DNA of 56,241 nucleotides from Desulfobulbaceae bacterium (GCA_024637145.1 JAGXFQ010000031.1:1-56241); one strand, 5' to 3'; positions 7,660-16,811 are shown, counted from the stretch's first letter. The notes: generated by a model not told the origin, from the sequence alone. Numbers and translations are program-made.

Positions 7660-9114
7660 ATGCCCTCCCCTAACCCAAAAAACATCCTCTTTGTTCATCC
7701 CCTGGGCTATAAGCTGGAACAGGCCGGGGGAGATATCTCCCGCATGACCAATATCATGCCCCCCCTGGGTCTGGCCTCCATTGCCGCCTACCTGGATGAA
7801 CGGGGTTTTGAGACCGCCATCATTGACTGCTATGCCCAGCCGGCCCAGGCAGAGCAACTTATGTACGCCTTTCTCCTTGAAAAGAGGCCGGCCTATATTG
7901 CCTTTTCCTGTACCACCTCCAGCTTTCTGGACGGGGTGCGGCTGGCCGCACGGGCCAAGGAGGTGCTGCCCGGCATCAGCACCATCTTTGGCGGCGTCCA
8001 TGTCTCGGCCCTGCAGGAGAAGGCCCTGCACGATTATCCGGCCGTGGATTTCGTAGTGGTGGGAGAAGGGGAGGAGACGCTGCACGAGTTTTTGGTGACC
8101 CCGGCCCAAAGCAGGGCCCAGGTGGCGCGCCTTATCTGGCGGGATGACAGCGGCCAGGTGATCTTCAATGACCAGAAGCGGCCGCCGCTTGATCTCGACC
8201 TCCTGCCCTTTCCGGCCTATGAGAAGCTGGCCAACTATCCGGAGGCCTACCAGCTGCCCATCTTCAATTATCCCAAGGAGCCCAACACCAGCTGCATCTC
8301 CAGCCGGGGCTGCCCCTATGCCTGCAGCTACTGCGACCGTTCGGTGTTCAGGCGCAGCTTCCGCTACAACTCGGCCGGCTACCTCTACCGGCACCTGGCC
8401 TATCTCAAGGAAAAATTCGGCATCCGTCACATCAACTTCTATGATGACCAGTTCACCTTTAACCGGGAGAGGGTGGAGGAGTTCTGTCGGAAAATGATGG
8501 ACTCCCCTCTGGGGATGACCTTCAACTGTGCGGTGCGGGCCGAGCATATCGATTTTGAACTGCTGCAGCTGATGAAGAGGGCGGGCTGCTGGATGATCAG
8601 CCTCGGCATTGAAACCGGCGACGAAAACCTGCTGGCCCAGCACCGCCAGAACGCCGACCTGACCATGCTGGCCGACAAGATCCGCCTCATCAACAAGGCC
8701 GGGATCAGAGTGAAGGGCCTGTTGATGATGGGCTTGCCCGGGGAGAGCGAAGAGAGCATCAAAAAGAGCATGGACTACGTTTTTTCCCTGCCCATTGACG
8801 ACTTCAATCTGGCCAAATTCACGCCCTTCCCCGGTTCCCCCATCTATAAGAATATCCACCAGCTGGGCAGTTTTGAAGAAGATTGGGAGAAGATGGATTG
8901 CATGCAGTTTCTCTTCATTCCCACGGGGATGAAGAAGGAACGGCTGGAGGAGCTGTTCATCCTCTTTTACAAGAGCCATTTTCAGCAGCCCAAGGTGCTG
9001 TGGGGCTATGTCACCATGCTGTGGAAGTCACCGTCGAGCTGGCGGCGCTTTGCCCGGAATTTCTTCTCCTTCATCAGCTTTGCCAGAAGCAATAAGCGGC
9101 TGCGGGATAAATAA
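7660..9114 (+). CDS. Cobalamin-binding-like domain/radical SAM protein 1
   Basis: A 484-aa protein with a Rossmann-like cobalamin-binding-type domain at residues 1-145 (PPLGLASIAAYL..., GGVHVS, VVGEGEETL) and a radical SAM core with CxxxCxxC at Cys218, Cys222 and Cys225 (GCPYACSYC). Residues about 245-400 give the usual TIM-barrel blocks (FYDDQFT, GIETGDE, GLPGES). The His of the classical DxHxxG cobalamin motif is absent, as in many members of this class. Such enzymes catalyse methylations, C-C bond formation or ring rearrangement on unactivated carbons. I set the start at the ATG just before the domain; an upstream in-frame ATG at 7585 is possible. It is one of five radical SAM genes in the cluster. 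Confidence 0.82.
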   Translation: MPSPNPKNILFVHPLGYKLEQAGGDISRMTNIMPPLGLASIAAYLDERGFETAIIDCYAQPAQAEQLMYAFLLEKRPAYIAFSCTTSSFLDGVRLAARAKEVLPGISTIFGGVHVSALQEKALHDYPAVDFVVVGEGEETLHEFLVTPAQSRAQVARLIWRDDSGQVIFNDQKRPPLDLDLLPFPAYEKLANYPEAYQLPIFNYPKEPNTSCISSRGCPYACSYCDRSVFRRSFRYNSAGYLYRHLAYLKEKFGIRHINFYDDQFTFNRERVEEFCRKMMDSPLGMTFNCAVRAEHIDFELLQLMKRAGCWMISLGIETGDENLLAQHRQNADLTMLADKIRLINKAGIRVKGLLMMGLPGESEESIKKSMDYVFSLPIDDFNLAKFTPFPGSPIYKNIHQLGSFEEDWEKMDCMQFLFIPTGMKKERLEELFILFYKSHFQQPKVLWGYVTMLWKSPSSWRRFARNFFSFISFARSNKRLRDK

Positions 9115-9155
9115 GCAGCCGCAGGCCCTTTGGCGACCTCCTTGGCCGGCGGCAA

Positions 9156-9728
9156 TCACTCAATCTTTTCAAAGGTGTTGATGATGTAGACATAGCCGCG
9201 CCCAAACCTGGCCGGCACCTTTTCGTAGGAAATTTTGACCTTTTCATCCACTGTCGGGTTCCAGCCGGTGGGGAGTATCTTCATGCCCCTCTTCTTTTCA
9301 AAGTTCACGACCTTTTTGACCTCCGGGATATGGATGTTGAAGGCGCGGCGGCCCACCTCGGTGATGGTGCCGGTGGCCGGGTTGCTCAGCTTCTTGACGT
9401 TGGGATTGGCGGTAATCAGCTCCAGCCTGCTGACGGCCAGAATTGTCCGGCCCCGATGTTCTTTGGGGTAAAAAGTGACTTTTACCTTGTCGCCTTCCTG
9501 TTCCCGGTAATCGGCAGGGTGGTAAACCGTTTCCCGGCCGGTATTGTAGGTTGTTTCTGTCCCGTCCGGGGTGCGCAGGATAAAACGGTTGAAGCCGCCC
9601 TGGGCCACTGTGCCGGTAATGGTCTTATGTGGTGATTCGGCTCCGGCCTGGCTTGTGCCCAGGCCAAATGCCCCTATTAAGCTGATAAGGAAAAAACAGG
9701 ACCATAATTTCCGCGTCTTCTTTGTCAT
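9156..9728 (-). CDS. Exported protein of unknown function
   Basis: A 190-aa protein with a clear signal peptide: basic start MTKKTRK, a hydrophobic core, then a likely cut after SQAGA. The remainder is beta-rich with repeated threonine/valine patterns (ITGTVAQGGFNRF, TGTITEVGRRAFNI) that look like two copies of a small beta domain. I do not recognise a catalytic site. The chosen ATG has GGAG at a 9-nt distance; an ATG 15 nt upstream is less well placed. It is the only minus-strand gene inside the biosynthetic region and may not belong to the pathway. Confidence 0.65.
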   Translation of the reverse strand: MTKKTRKLWSCFFLISLIGAFGLGTSQAGAESPHKTITGTVAQGGFNRFILRTPDGTETTYNTGRETVYHPADYREQEGDKVKVTFYPKEHRGRTILAVSRLELITANPNVKKLSNPATGTITEVGRRAFNIHIPEVKKVVNFEKKRGMKILPTGWNPTVDEKVKISYEKVPARFGRGYVYIINTFEKIE

Positions 9729-10075
9729 GTTCACGTACTCCATATGAAGGTGATTAAAGCAATGGTGATGGGCGCCTCAGCCAAGGGTCCGGCTCTTTTT
9801 AAGGGCAGATTATAAGACCAGATCCTGGTCCCTGGCAAGGGCGGCCGATTTTTTTGCAAAAAAAAAGAGGAGTTGTGCCGAGCGCCTTTTATCGTCGCAC
9901 CTTTCTGTTGCCAATTATTTGACAAAAAGGTAGAAGTTCCCTTTTGCCTTCTTCCATGGTCAAGTGTCGTAAAAAGGCATTGGCAGGCTCTTTTAAGGGG
10001 CATGAAGCGCCCCTGTTTTCCTGGAGAGAGAGAGGATTTCTCTGGGGTCTCAGCCGTTCCTGAAACAAGCAGGTA
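9729..10075. other. Divergent intergenic region
   Basis: It separates the exported protein gene from the main operon. A perfect palindromic hairpin GACCAG-atc-CTGGTC lies at 9816-9830. A stem AGGGGC/GCCCCT with a 7-nt loop followed by GTTTT lies at 9996-10018, which could act as an attenuator or terminator before the ketosynthase operon. No open frame here is convincing. Confidence 0.4.
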
Positions 10076-10384
10076 ATGCAACAGTCATCATCACTCTCCC
10101 CTTCCATGTATAAAAAAATTATCGTTTGTTTGTTGATCCTGCTCCTGCACTGCCCGCTCCTTGTTCTGGCTGAGGAAGAAAAAGAGGCGGTGGGCCAGAG
10201 GATCGGCCAGGTGGGCCGGCAGATCAAGGGTGAGGTCAAGGAAGGTTACCGACAGACCAGGCAGGCCGGGAAAGAAGTGGGCCGGGAGGTCAAGGAGGGT
10301 TCCTTGTCCGCCTGGCAGAAAACCAGGCATGGTTTCAAGAAGTTCTGGAAGGATATCAAGGATGGTTTTGACGATGGTGCGTAG
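10076..10384 (+). CDS. Small exported amphipathic, Lys/Glu/Arg-rich protein
   Basis: A 102-aa protein with a signal peptide (MYKKIIVCLLILLLHCPLLVLA at residues 11-32), so the true start may be the ATG at 10106. The mature part is a charged, helical sequence with a repeated V(G/K)..(I/V)K.EVKEG pattern (GRQIKGEVKEGY, GREVKEGSLS), suggesting one long amphipathic helix. Nothing catalytic is visible. It lies 18 bp before the first ketosynthase gene, which suggests shared transcription. A periplasmic membrane- or lipid-associated role is only a guess. Confidence 0.55.
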   Translation: MQQSSSLSPSMYKKIIVCLLILLLHCPLLVLAEEEKEAVGQRIGQVGRQIKGEVKEGYRQTRQAGKEVGREVKEGSLSAWQKTRHGFKKFWKDIKDGFDDGA

Positions 10385-10402
10385 GGGCGCTTTGCAGAGA
10401 GC

Positions 10403-11653
10403 ATGAGACAACTGTGTGAAAATCGCCAGGTGGTCATCACCGGCCTCGGCATTATCTCCTGTCTCGGCCTGGATTGTCAGCAGGTGCAGGAGAGTCTCCG
10501 GCTTGGCCGCAGCGGCATTGCTCTGCTGCCGGAGCGTAAGGAGCGGGGCTTTCGCAGCGCTCTTTCCGGCGTCATCCACGGTTTTGATAACAGCGGCCTG
10601 GAGCGGCGCTATCGGAAGAATATGCCCGAGTTCGGGCAGTGGGCCTGGGCCAGTGTGGCGCAGGCCCTGGCCCAGGCCGGCCTGGCCGAAAAGGATCTGG
10701 CCGGTGATGAGCGGTGCGGTCTTCTTTTTGGTAATGACTCCTCTGTGGTCACCGGTGTGGAACAGTGCCGGATGCTGGCTGAGGCCGGGGAGAGCAGGGG
10801 CATCGGCAGCGGCCAGATCTTCCGTCTCCTCAACAGCACTATCACGCTTAACCTGGCCACCAAGCTGCAGCTCCACGGTTCTTCCTGGACCGTAAGCGGC
10901 GCCTGTGCCAGCGGGGCCATGGCCATTGGCCAGGCTGCGGAGTTGATCAGCAGCGGCAAGCAGGACCGGATGATCTGCGGCGGGGCCCAGGAGATCTCCT
11001 GGCAGTCCATGTGCAGCTTTGATGGTCTGGGCGCCTTTTCCCTGCGGGAGGCTACGCCGGCTGCCGCCTCCCGCCCCTTTGATGCGGGGCGGGACGGCCT
11101 TGTCCCCAGTGGCGGGGCCGCTGCCCTGGTGCTGGAGGAAAAGCAGCGCGCCTTGCAGCGCGGCGCCCCTATCCTGGCTGAAATCGAAGCCTATGCCGCC
11201 ACCTCGGATGGCCATCATGTCTCCGTGCCCAGCGGTGAAGGGCTCGGTCGGGCCATGGCCATGGCCCTTCAGCAGGCTGATCTGGCTGCCGCTGATATTG
11301 ATCTGGTCATGGCCCATGCCACCTCCACCCAGGTAGGGGATGCCAAAGAGGCCCTGGCCCTGCGCCACCTCTTCGGGGTGGATCAGGGCCAGGCCGGTCC
11401 GGTGATTGCCGCCACCAAGGCCCTTACCGGCCACGAGTTCTGGATGGCCGGTGCCTCCCAGGTGGTCTATGGCCTGCTCATGAGCCAGGGCGGCTTTGTG
11501 GCCGGTCATAGTAATTTTCAGGAGGCGGATGCCTCTGCCCGGGGTCTGCGTATCCCGCCCCAGACCATGGAACTGCACCCCCGGCGTCTGCTCTGCAATG
11601 CCTCGGGATTTGGCGGCGTCAATGCCGCCCTTGTTGTGCGGGTGGCGCCATGA
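10403..11653 (+). CDS. Beta-ketoacyl-ACP synthase (KAS II/FabF-like) A
   Basis: A 416-aa condensing enzyme with a complete triad: nucleophile Cys168 in SGACASG, His305 in AHATST, Lys339, and His344 in TGHEFWMAGA. The C-terminal CNASGFGGVNAAL is the usual thiolase-fold ending. It should catalyse decarboxylative condensation of malonyl-ACP with an acyl-ACP. The second His block (GHEFWMAGA) departs from the usual GHTLGAAG, so this is a divergent KS clade. The gene opens a six-gene block; its stop overlaps the start of the second CrtI-like gene (ATGA). Confidence 0.9.
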   Translation: MRQLCENRQVVITGLGIISCLGLDCQQVQESLRLGRSGIALLPERKERGFRSALSGVIHGFDNSGLERRYRKNMPEFGQWAWASVAQALAQAGLAEKDLAGDERCGLLFGNDSSVVTGVEQCRMLAEAGESRGIGSGQIFRLLNSTITLNLATKLQLHGSSWTVSGACASGAMAIGQAAELISSGKQDRMICGGAQEISWQSMCSFDGLGAFSLREATPAAASRPFDAGRDGLVPSGGAAALVLEEKQRALQRGAPILAEIEAYAATSDGHHVSVPSGEGLGRAMAMALQQADLAAADIDLVMAHATSTQVGDAKEALALRHLFGVDQGQAGPVIAATKALTGHEFWMAGASQVVYGLLMSQGGFVAGHSNFQEADASARGLRIPPQTMELHPRRLLCNASGFGGVNAALVVRVAP

Positions 11654-13149
11654 GCAGGACGGTGGTGGTGGGATCAGGAATCAGCGGCCTCACTGTGGCT
11701 GCCCTCTTGGCCAAGGCCGGTCGACAGGTTTTGGTGCTGGAGAAGAAACCCTTGGCCGGCGGGGCCCTGCACCGCTTTAAGCGCCGGAAAATCCCCTTTG
11801 ATGTGGGATTTCACTATACCGGGAATCTGGGCCCAGGCGATATAACCCGGCGACTGTGGCGTTATCTGGGAGTGGAACCCCTGGTTGCTATCACCCCCTT
11901 TCCCAGAGACGGCCATGATCATCTGCAGATCCACGGCCGGGCCCAGCCGGTGCAGGCCTCCTTCTCCTACCCCCGTTTGACCGCCCACCTGAAGGAACAA
12001 TTTCCCGCTGAGCAGGGGGCCATTGACCGCTATTTTGCCGTCATCCAGGAGATCTGCGCGCAGATCCCTTTCTATAATCTGGATCTGCCCCTCACCCCTT
12101 TTCTGCAGGGCATGGCCAGCCGCCACCTGCCCCTGGCCGCCTTTCTCGACTCCCTTACCAGCAATCAGGAACTGCAGGCGGTGTTCGCCCTGCCCACCTT
12201 TCTCTATGGCGTGCCGGTGAGCAGGGCGCGGCTTGATGTCCATGCCATGGTGGCCCACAGTTATTATATGGGGGCCTATACCGTGGCCGGCGGCGGCCAG
12301 GCCATTGTGGACGCCCATCTGAAAATTCTGGCCCGCTATGGCGCGGAAGTGCGGACGTCCGCGGCGGTGGAGGCCATTGTGGATGATGGTCGCCGGGTTA
12401 GCGGGGTTTTAGTGGACGGCGAGTTCATTGCCGGCACGGATCTCATTTTCACCGGCCATCCCACCGCCATGATCGATCTGGTAAACAGGGATTTTTTCCG
12501 GCCGGCCTACACCTCCAGGTTGCGGGAACTGGAGAATACCATGTCCATGTATGCCCTGTTCGGCCGGCTGCCGGCCGGCGCGGCGCAGGAGGCCCTGCAG
12601 TGGCGAAATTATTACTCCCTGCCCCCTGGTCCTGCCGAGTTTCATGATTTCATGGGGTGTTCCCCGGCGCAGCGGCAATTAATGATGTCCAGTCCAGGGG
12701 CCCGGGACAGCCAATCATTGTCTGCCGGGGGAGAAGGTGTTATCTTGTTGGCCCCGGCTCATTGGCAAGAGATGGCCCGCTTCCACGATTCCACCCCCCG
12801 GAACCGGTCTGCCGCCTATGGCGCTTTTAAGGAAGAGGTGGCTGCCCGGATGATCGACCATGCGGCCCGCACGTGGGGTGCTGCTTATGGCGCCATGGAA
12901 CCCCTGGCCGTGGGCACGCCCCTGACGTTTCGGGATGAACTTTCCGCCCCCCAGGGCAGCTGCTACGGGGCCATGTATTGTCTGGGTCAGTATAATCCCG
13001 GGGTCCGCACCAGGTTGCCCGGCTTATGGCTCAGCGGCCAGTCCACCCTGATGACCGGTGTGGTGGGCGCCGCCCTGGGCGCTCTGGTCACTGCCGGGGA
13101 GATGACCGGTCTGGAAGGGCTGTGGGAGGAGGTGAGGCAATGTCCATGA
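11650..13149 (+). CDS. CrtI-like FAD-dependent desaturase/oxidoreductase 2
   Basis: A 499-aa flavoprotein with an N-terminal FAD motif VVGSGISGLTVAALLAKAG (residues 5-23) followed by VLEKKPLAGG, and the C-terminal signature LWLSGQSTLMTGVVGAALGA. It belongs to the phytoene desaturase/carotenoid isomerase-like family and is paralogous to 4665-6146, but the two differ widely. It is sandwiched between two ketosynthase genes with overlaps of 4 and 10 nt, so it is made together with them. This ties the oxidoreductase to an ACP- or CoA-bound chain. Desaturation or isomerisation of a polyene acyl chain is the likeliest role; the substrate is inferred. Confidence 0.88.
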   Translation: MSRTVVVGSGISGLTVAALLAKAGRQVLVLEKKPLAGGALHRFKRRKIPFDVGFHYTGNLGPGDITRRLWRYLGVEPLVAITPFPRDGHDHLQIHGRAQPVQASFSYPRLTAHLKEQFPAEQGAIDRYFAVIQEICAQIPFYNLDLPLTPFLQGMASRHLPLAAFLDSLTSNQELQAVFALPTFLYGVPVSRARLDVHAMVAHSYYMGAYTVAGGGQAIVDAHLKILARYGAEVRTSAAVEAIVDDGRRVSGVLVDGEFIAGTDLIFTGHPTAMIDLVNRDFFRPAYTSRLRELENTMSMYALFGRLPAGAAQEALQWRNYYSLPPGPAEFHDFMGCSPAQRQLMMSSPGARDSQSLSAGGEGVILLAPAHWQEMARFHDSTPRNRSAAYGAFKEEVAARMIDHAARTWGAAYGAMEPLAVGTPLTFRDELSAPQGSCYGAMYCLGQYNPGVRTRLPGLWLSGQSTLMTGVVGAALGALVTAGEMTGLEGLWEEVRQCP

Positions 13150-14378
13150 ACAGGGTTGTGATAACGGGCCGGGGCGCGGTCTCCCCCTATGGCCTTGGCG
13201 TGCAACAATTACTGGACGGTGTCTGGCAGGGACGCTCCGCCGTCAAGGTCATGGAGGCGTGGCGCCAGATCAGCGGTCTGAAGAGTCTGCTGGCCGCCCC
13301 GGTCCCCCCCTTTGACGCCAAAAACAAATTACCCCGGGCCCGGCGCCGCTCCATGGGGCCGGTGGCCCTCTATGCCACCCTGGCCGCCCAGGAAGCAGCA
13401 GCCGATGCCGGTTTGAGTGAGGCCTTTCTCACCGGCGGCGAGGTGGGGGCGGTGATCGGTTCCACCACCGGCAGCCCCGAGGCCCTTGCTGCCCTCTATG
13501 GCCATTACCTGCTGGATAACTCCATAGAGGCCATCAAGGCGGGGGAATTTTTCAAGATCATGGGCCATAGCTGCAGTGCCAATGTCTGCATGACCCTGGG
13601 CATTACCGGCGAACAGTGGGCCCCCACCAGTGCCTGTACCTCAGCGGCCCAGGCCTTGGGCCTGGGCTATCTGCTGGTGCAGAGCGGCCGGCAGCAGGCC
13701 ATGCTCTGCGGCGGGGCCGATGAGACCCACGCCTCGGTGACCGGGGTCTTTGACGTGGTGCGGGCCGCCTCCTGCCGGAATGAGACACCCGGGGCCACCC
13801 CCTCTCCCTTTGACCTCAAGCGTGACGGGGTGGTATGCGGGGCGGGCAGCGGTATTCTGGTGCTGGAGAGTCTCGACTCTGCCCGGCAGCGGGGGGCCCG
13901 CATCTACGGCGAGATTTGTGGTTTCGGCCACGTCAATGATAGCGAACATATTGCCCATCCCCATAGCACCAGCATGGCCCGGGCCATGGTCCGGGCCATG
14001 GCCGAGGCCGGGGTGAGCAGCGCTGACATCGATTATGTCAATGCCCATGCCACCGGCACGGAGCAGGGTGATCGGGCTGAGGCCCAGGCCATTGCCCAGG
14101 CCGTGCGCGGCTCGGTAGCGGTGAGTTCCTTAAAGGGCCATTTCGGCCATACCCTGGGAGCGGCCGGGGGGCTGGAGACCATTGTCCTTCTGGAGATGCT
14201 GCTCCGCCAGGAGCTTGTCCCCACCTTGCATCTTGAGGATATTGATCCCGATTGCCACTGTGTTGACCTGGTTCAGCACCTGCGGCCCCAGGCCATCAAA
14301 ACAGTGATCAAAAATAATTTTGCCCTGGGTGGCGTTAATGCCGCCTTTATTATAAGGAGAGTTGAAGATGATGTCTGA
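13140..14378 (+). CDS. Beta-ketoacyl-ACP synthase (KAS II/FabF-like) B
   Basis: A 412-aa ketosynthase. The catalytic residues are Cys166 (SACTSA), His303 (AHATGT), Lys332 and His337 (GHFGHTLGAAGG), so it should be active. The ATG at 13140 follows GGGAGGAGGTGAGG, a strong ribosome-binding site; the open frame extends further left but only as an overlap with the upstream gene. The nucleophile motif ACTSA instead of ACASG is typical of distant FabF-like clades. It overlaps the desaturase gene before it and the ACP gene after it, which suggests direct partnership with that ACP. Confidence 0.9.
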   Translation: MSMNRVVITGRGAVSPYGLGVQQLLDGVWQGRSAVKVMEAWRQISGLKSLLAAPVPPFDAKNKLPRARRRSMGPVALYATLAAQEAAADAGLSEAFLTGGEVGAVIGSTTGSPEALAALYGHYLLDNSIEAIKAGEFFKIMGHSCSANVCMTLGITGEQWAPTSACTSAAQALGLGYLLVQSGRQQAMLCGGADETHASVTGVFDVVRAASCRNETPGATPSPFDLKRDGVVCGAGSGILVLESLDSARQRGARIYGEICGFGHVNDSEHIAHPHSTSMARAMVRAMAEAGVSSADIDYVNAHATGTEQGDRAEAQAIAQAVRGSVAVSSLKGHFGHTLGAAGGLETIVLLEMLLRQELVPTLHLEDIDPDCHCVDLVQHLRPQAIKTVIKNNFALGGVNAAFIIRRVEDDV

Positions 14379-14625
14379 TGATGAACTGCGCCGCAAGGTT
14401 GTTGAGGTGCTGGCGGCCGAGTTTGAACTCGATCCGGCCGCCCTGGTGCCGGCGGCCACCCTCTATGATGACCTGGATCTGGACAGTCTTGATGCGGTGG
14501 ACATGGTGGTGGTGTTGGAGAAAACCTTTGGTCTTAAGCTCAGTGACGAGGAGAAGTTGCGTTCCATCCGCACCATGGACGATCTCTTTAACTTCCTTAT
14601 TGAATTGAAGGCGAAACAGGCCTGA
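14368..14625 (+). CDS. Acyl carrier protein 1
   Basis: An 85-aa acidic acyl carrier protein. The phosphopantetheine attachment site is Ser40 in DLDLDSLDAVDM, a textbook DSL motif. The second helix VVVLEKTFGLKL and the acidic third helix are also normal. AAGGAGA lies a few bases before the ATG. It overlaps the end of ketosynthase B by 11 nt. It is one of three ACPs in the cluster, which suggests dedicated carriers for different stages or starter units. Confidence 0.92.
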   Translation: MMSDDELRRKVVEVLAAEFELDPAALVPAATLYDDLDLDSLDAVDMVVVLEKTFGLKLSDEEKLRSIRTMDDLFNFLIELKAKQA

Positions 14626-14649
14626 AGGGGCGTTCTGGGAAGGTGAGGC

Positions 14650-15378
14650 ATGGGGGTGTTCTGGTTTAATCTCTATTATTGGCCGCTGTTCCTCCTGGTA
14701 ACGGCCCTGGCTGTTGTGGCCTGCCCCCTTCTTTTTCTGGTTGATCAGCTTAGCAACCGGCAGCGCACTCCGGCTGCGACCCTGCGCCATCTTATTCGTT
14801 TTTATGGCTGGGTGCTGGTGGTGGCGGTTCCTTTTTGGCAGCCGGTGCGGGTGATAAACAAGGGAGGGGAGCTGCCGGTGCCGGTTATTTTTGTGCCCAA
14901 CCATACCTCTGCCATTGATCCCTTTGTCTTTGGGGCCCTGGCCCTGGAAAATGCCTTTGTCACCTCATGGCCCTTTAAGATTCCGGGCTACAGCTTTTTT
15001 ATGCGGCAGGCCGGCTACGTGGATGTGCGCAAGGGCTGGCCTGAGGTGGCCCGGGGCGTGGAGGCGCTGCTGGGGCAAGGCTGTTGCGTGATCATGTGGC
15101 CGGAGGGCCACCGGACCCGCACCGGCAAGATGGGTCGTTTTCGTCGCGGCGCCTTTGAGGTGGCGGTGCGCAGCAACACCCCCATTGTGCCGGTCTGCAT
15201 CAAGGGTACGCGCCAGGTGCTGCCCGCCGGCAAGATTTTTTTACGACCCGGCCGGGTCACCTTGACCCTGCTGCCGCCGCTCTATCCCCAGCAGGGACTG
15301 CCCGTGCAGGAGCAGGTGGTTTCCCTGCGAGACACCGTGCGCACCATGATTGCTGAGGAATTGGCCCGATCCGCTTGA
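14650..15378 (+). CDS. PlsC-like 1-acyl-sn-glycerol-3-phosphate acyltransferase family protein
   Basis: A 242-aa membrane-associated acyltransferase. Two hydrophobic N-terminal segments (residues 3-31 and about 48-62) precede the catalytic NHTSAIDPF (HxxxxD motif) and the WPEGHRTRTGKMGRFRRGAF block that binds the phosphate acceptor. The family moves an acyl group from ACP or CoA onto a hydroxyl. Its position right after an ACP gene fits transfer of the finished chain to a glycerol-phosphate or similar acceptor, as proposed for the ApeD-type acyltransferases of aryl polyene clusters. The acceptor is unknown. Confidence 0.85.
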   Translation: MGVFWFNLYYWPLFLLVTALAVVACPLLFLVDQLSNRQRTPAATLRHLIRFYGWVLVVAVPFWQPVRVINKGGELPVPVIFVPNHTSAIDPFVFGALALENAFVTSWPFKIPGYSFFMRQAGYVDVRKGWPEVARGVEALLGQGCCVIMWPEGHRTRTGKMGRFRRGAFEVAVRSNTPIVPVCIKGTRQVLPAGKIFLRPGRVTLTLLPPLYPQQGLPVQEQVVSLRDTVRTMIAEELARSA

Positions 15379-15381
15379 ATT

Positions 15382-16686
15382 ATGAATGAGATGACACAAA
15401 GATATACCTTAGCCCACGGCCAGGCCCTGCGCCGCGCTGAGGCGCCGGCCCGGGAAGAGGTCCAGCTTGCCCTGCTGCAGGACCATCTGCAGCAGGCGGG
15501 CCGAATGCCCTTTTATGCTCAGCGTTTCAAAGAGCTTGGTTTCCGTCCTGAGGAGCTGCGCACCCTTTCTGAGCTGGCCGGGCTGCCCCTTACCAGCCGC
15601 CGGGATCTGGATGAGGGCTTTGCCTCCTTCAGCCGCGAAGAGCAGAGCTCCTTTGCGGATATCGCCCTCACCTCCGGCACCACCGGTGAGCCGGTGGTGG
15701 TGCCTTATACCGATCTTGATCTGCAACGGCTGGCCTATAATGAAATGATGGCCTTTTACGGGGCCGGGGTGCGGGGTGGCGACCGGGTCCTGCTCACCGT
15801 CACCCTGGATCGCTGTTTTATTGCCGGCCTGGCCTATTACTCCGGCCTGGTGCGGCTGGGGGCCACGGTGATCCGCAGCGGCGCCGGACAACCGGCCAGG
15901 CAATGGCATCTGATTAAGACCCTGCAGCCCAGGTTTCTGGTGGGTGTTCCCACCTTTCTGCTCAACCTGGCCCAGTGGGGGGCAGCCAACGGCATGCATC
16001 CCCGGCAGGCGGGGATCACCGGCATCATTACCATTGGCGAGCCCACCAGGCGTGCTGATTTCAGCCTCACCCCCCTGGGGGAGAGACTCACCGAGAGTTG
16101 GGGCGCGCCTCTCTGCTCTTCTTATGGCGCCACGGAACTGGAGACCGCCTTTGGCGAATGTGCCCAGCGCCGGGGCGGGCATGTCCACCCGGAGTTGATG
16201 CTGGTGGAGATTATTGATGAGGAGGGCCGGCTCCTGCCCGCGGGTGAGCCCGGCGAGGTGGTGGTCACCCCTCTGGGGGTGGAGGGCATGCCGCTGGTGC
16301 GTTTCCAGACCGGGGATGTGGCCCGTCTCCATGAGGCCCCTTGTCCCTGTGGCTGGCAGACCCCCCGTCTCGGCCCTATTGAGGGGCGGCTGGCTCAGCG
16401 CCTCAAGTATCGCGGCACCACCCTCTACCCGGAGATGATTTTCCATGCCCTCCAGGAAATCCATGCCGTCCAGGCCGCCTATGTGGAGGTGCGGGCCGGC
16501 TTTGATCTGGCCGACGAGGTCACCGTGGTGGTGGGTGGTGAGGTGCGTCCGGCGCAGGTCCTGGATCTGCTGCAGGCGAAATTACGGGTCCGGCCCGCTC
16601 TTGTCATCAAATCGCACCAGGAAGTGGTCATGGCTATGGAACAGGGCGGCGGTCACAAGCCGCGTAAATTTTTTGATTACCGGTAG
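15382..16686 (+). CDS. Phenylacetate-CoA ligase-like (PaaK family) adenylate-forming enzyme
   Basis: A 434-aa protein of the PaaK branch of the ANL superfamily. The P-loop LTSGTTGEPVVVPYT is at about residues 94-108, SSYGATELE at about 247-255 and the hinge-type FQTGDVARL near 310. A CPCGWQTPRLGPIEGR segment matches the PaaK-like C-terminus. It would adenylate a carboxylic acid and load it on CoA or an ACP; an aryl acid starter would parallel the ligase ApeH of aryl polyene clusters, but specificity cannot be read. It follows the acyltransferase gene after 3 nt and is the last gene of this block. Confidence 0.85.
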   Translation: MNEMTQRYTLAHGQALRRAEAPAREEVQLALLQDHLQQAGRMPFYAQRFKELGFRPEELRTLSELAGLPLTSRRDLDEGFASFSREEQSSFADIALTSGTTGEPVVVPYTDLDLQRLAYNEMMAFYGAGVRGGDRVLLTVTLDRCFIAGLAYYSGLVRLGATVIRSGAGQPARQWHLIKTLQPRFLVGVPTFLLNLAQWGAANGMHPRQAGITGIITIGEPTRRADFSLTPLGERLTESWGAPLCSSYGATELETAFGECAQRRGGHVHPELMLVEIIDEEGRLLPAGEPGEVVVTPLGVEGMPLVRFQTGDVARLHEAPCPCGWQTPRLGPIEGRLAQRLKYRGTTLYPEMIFHALQEIHAVQAAYVEVRAGFDLADEVTVVVGGEVRPAQVLDLLQAKLRVRPALVIKSHQEVVMAMEQGGGHKPRKFFDYR

Positions 16687-16704
16687 AAAATCAAGGAGGG
16701 AGGG

Positions 16705-16733
16705 TTGACGGATTTCCACAAATAATGTGTACT
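16705..16733 (+). promoter_or_regulatory. Putative sigma-70-type promoter
   Basis: TTGACG (16705-16710) and TGTACT (16728-16733) are separated by exactly 17 bp in the 125-bp gap between the ligase gene and the next radical SAM gene. The match is 5/6 for the -35 box and 4/6 for the -10 box. It would start a separate transcript for the block 16812-23776. Confidence 0.4.
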
Positions 16734-16811
16734 CCTTCATCCCTTTGGTCTCAAGAAAGAGAAATTGCCACCAATCCTCCTGCATCTTAAATCTAACCAG
16801 CTGATAAAATT

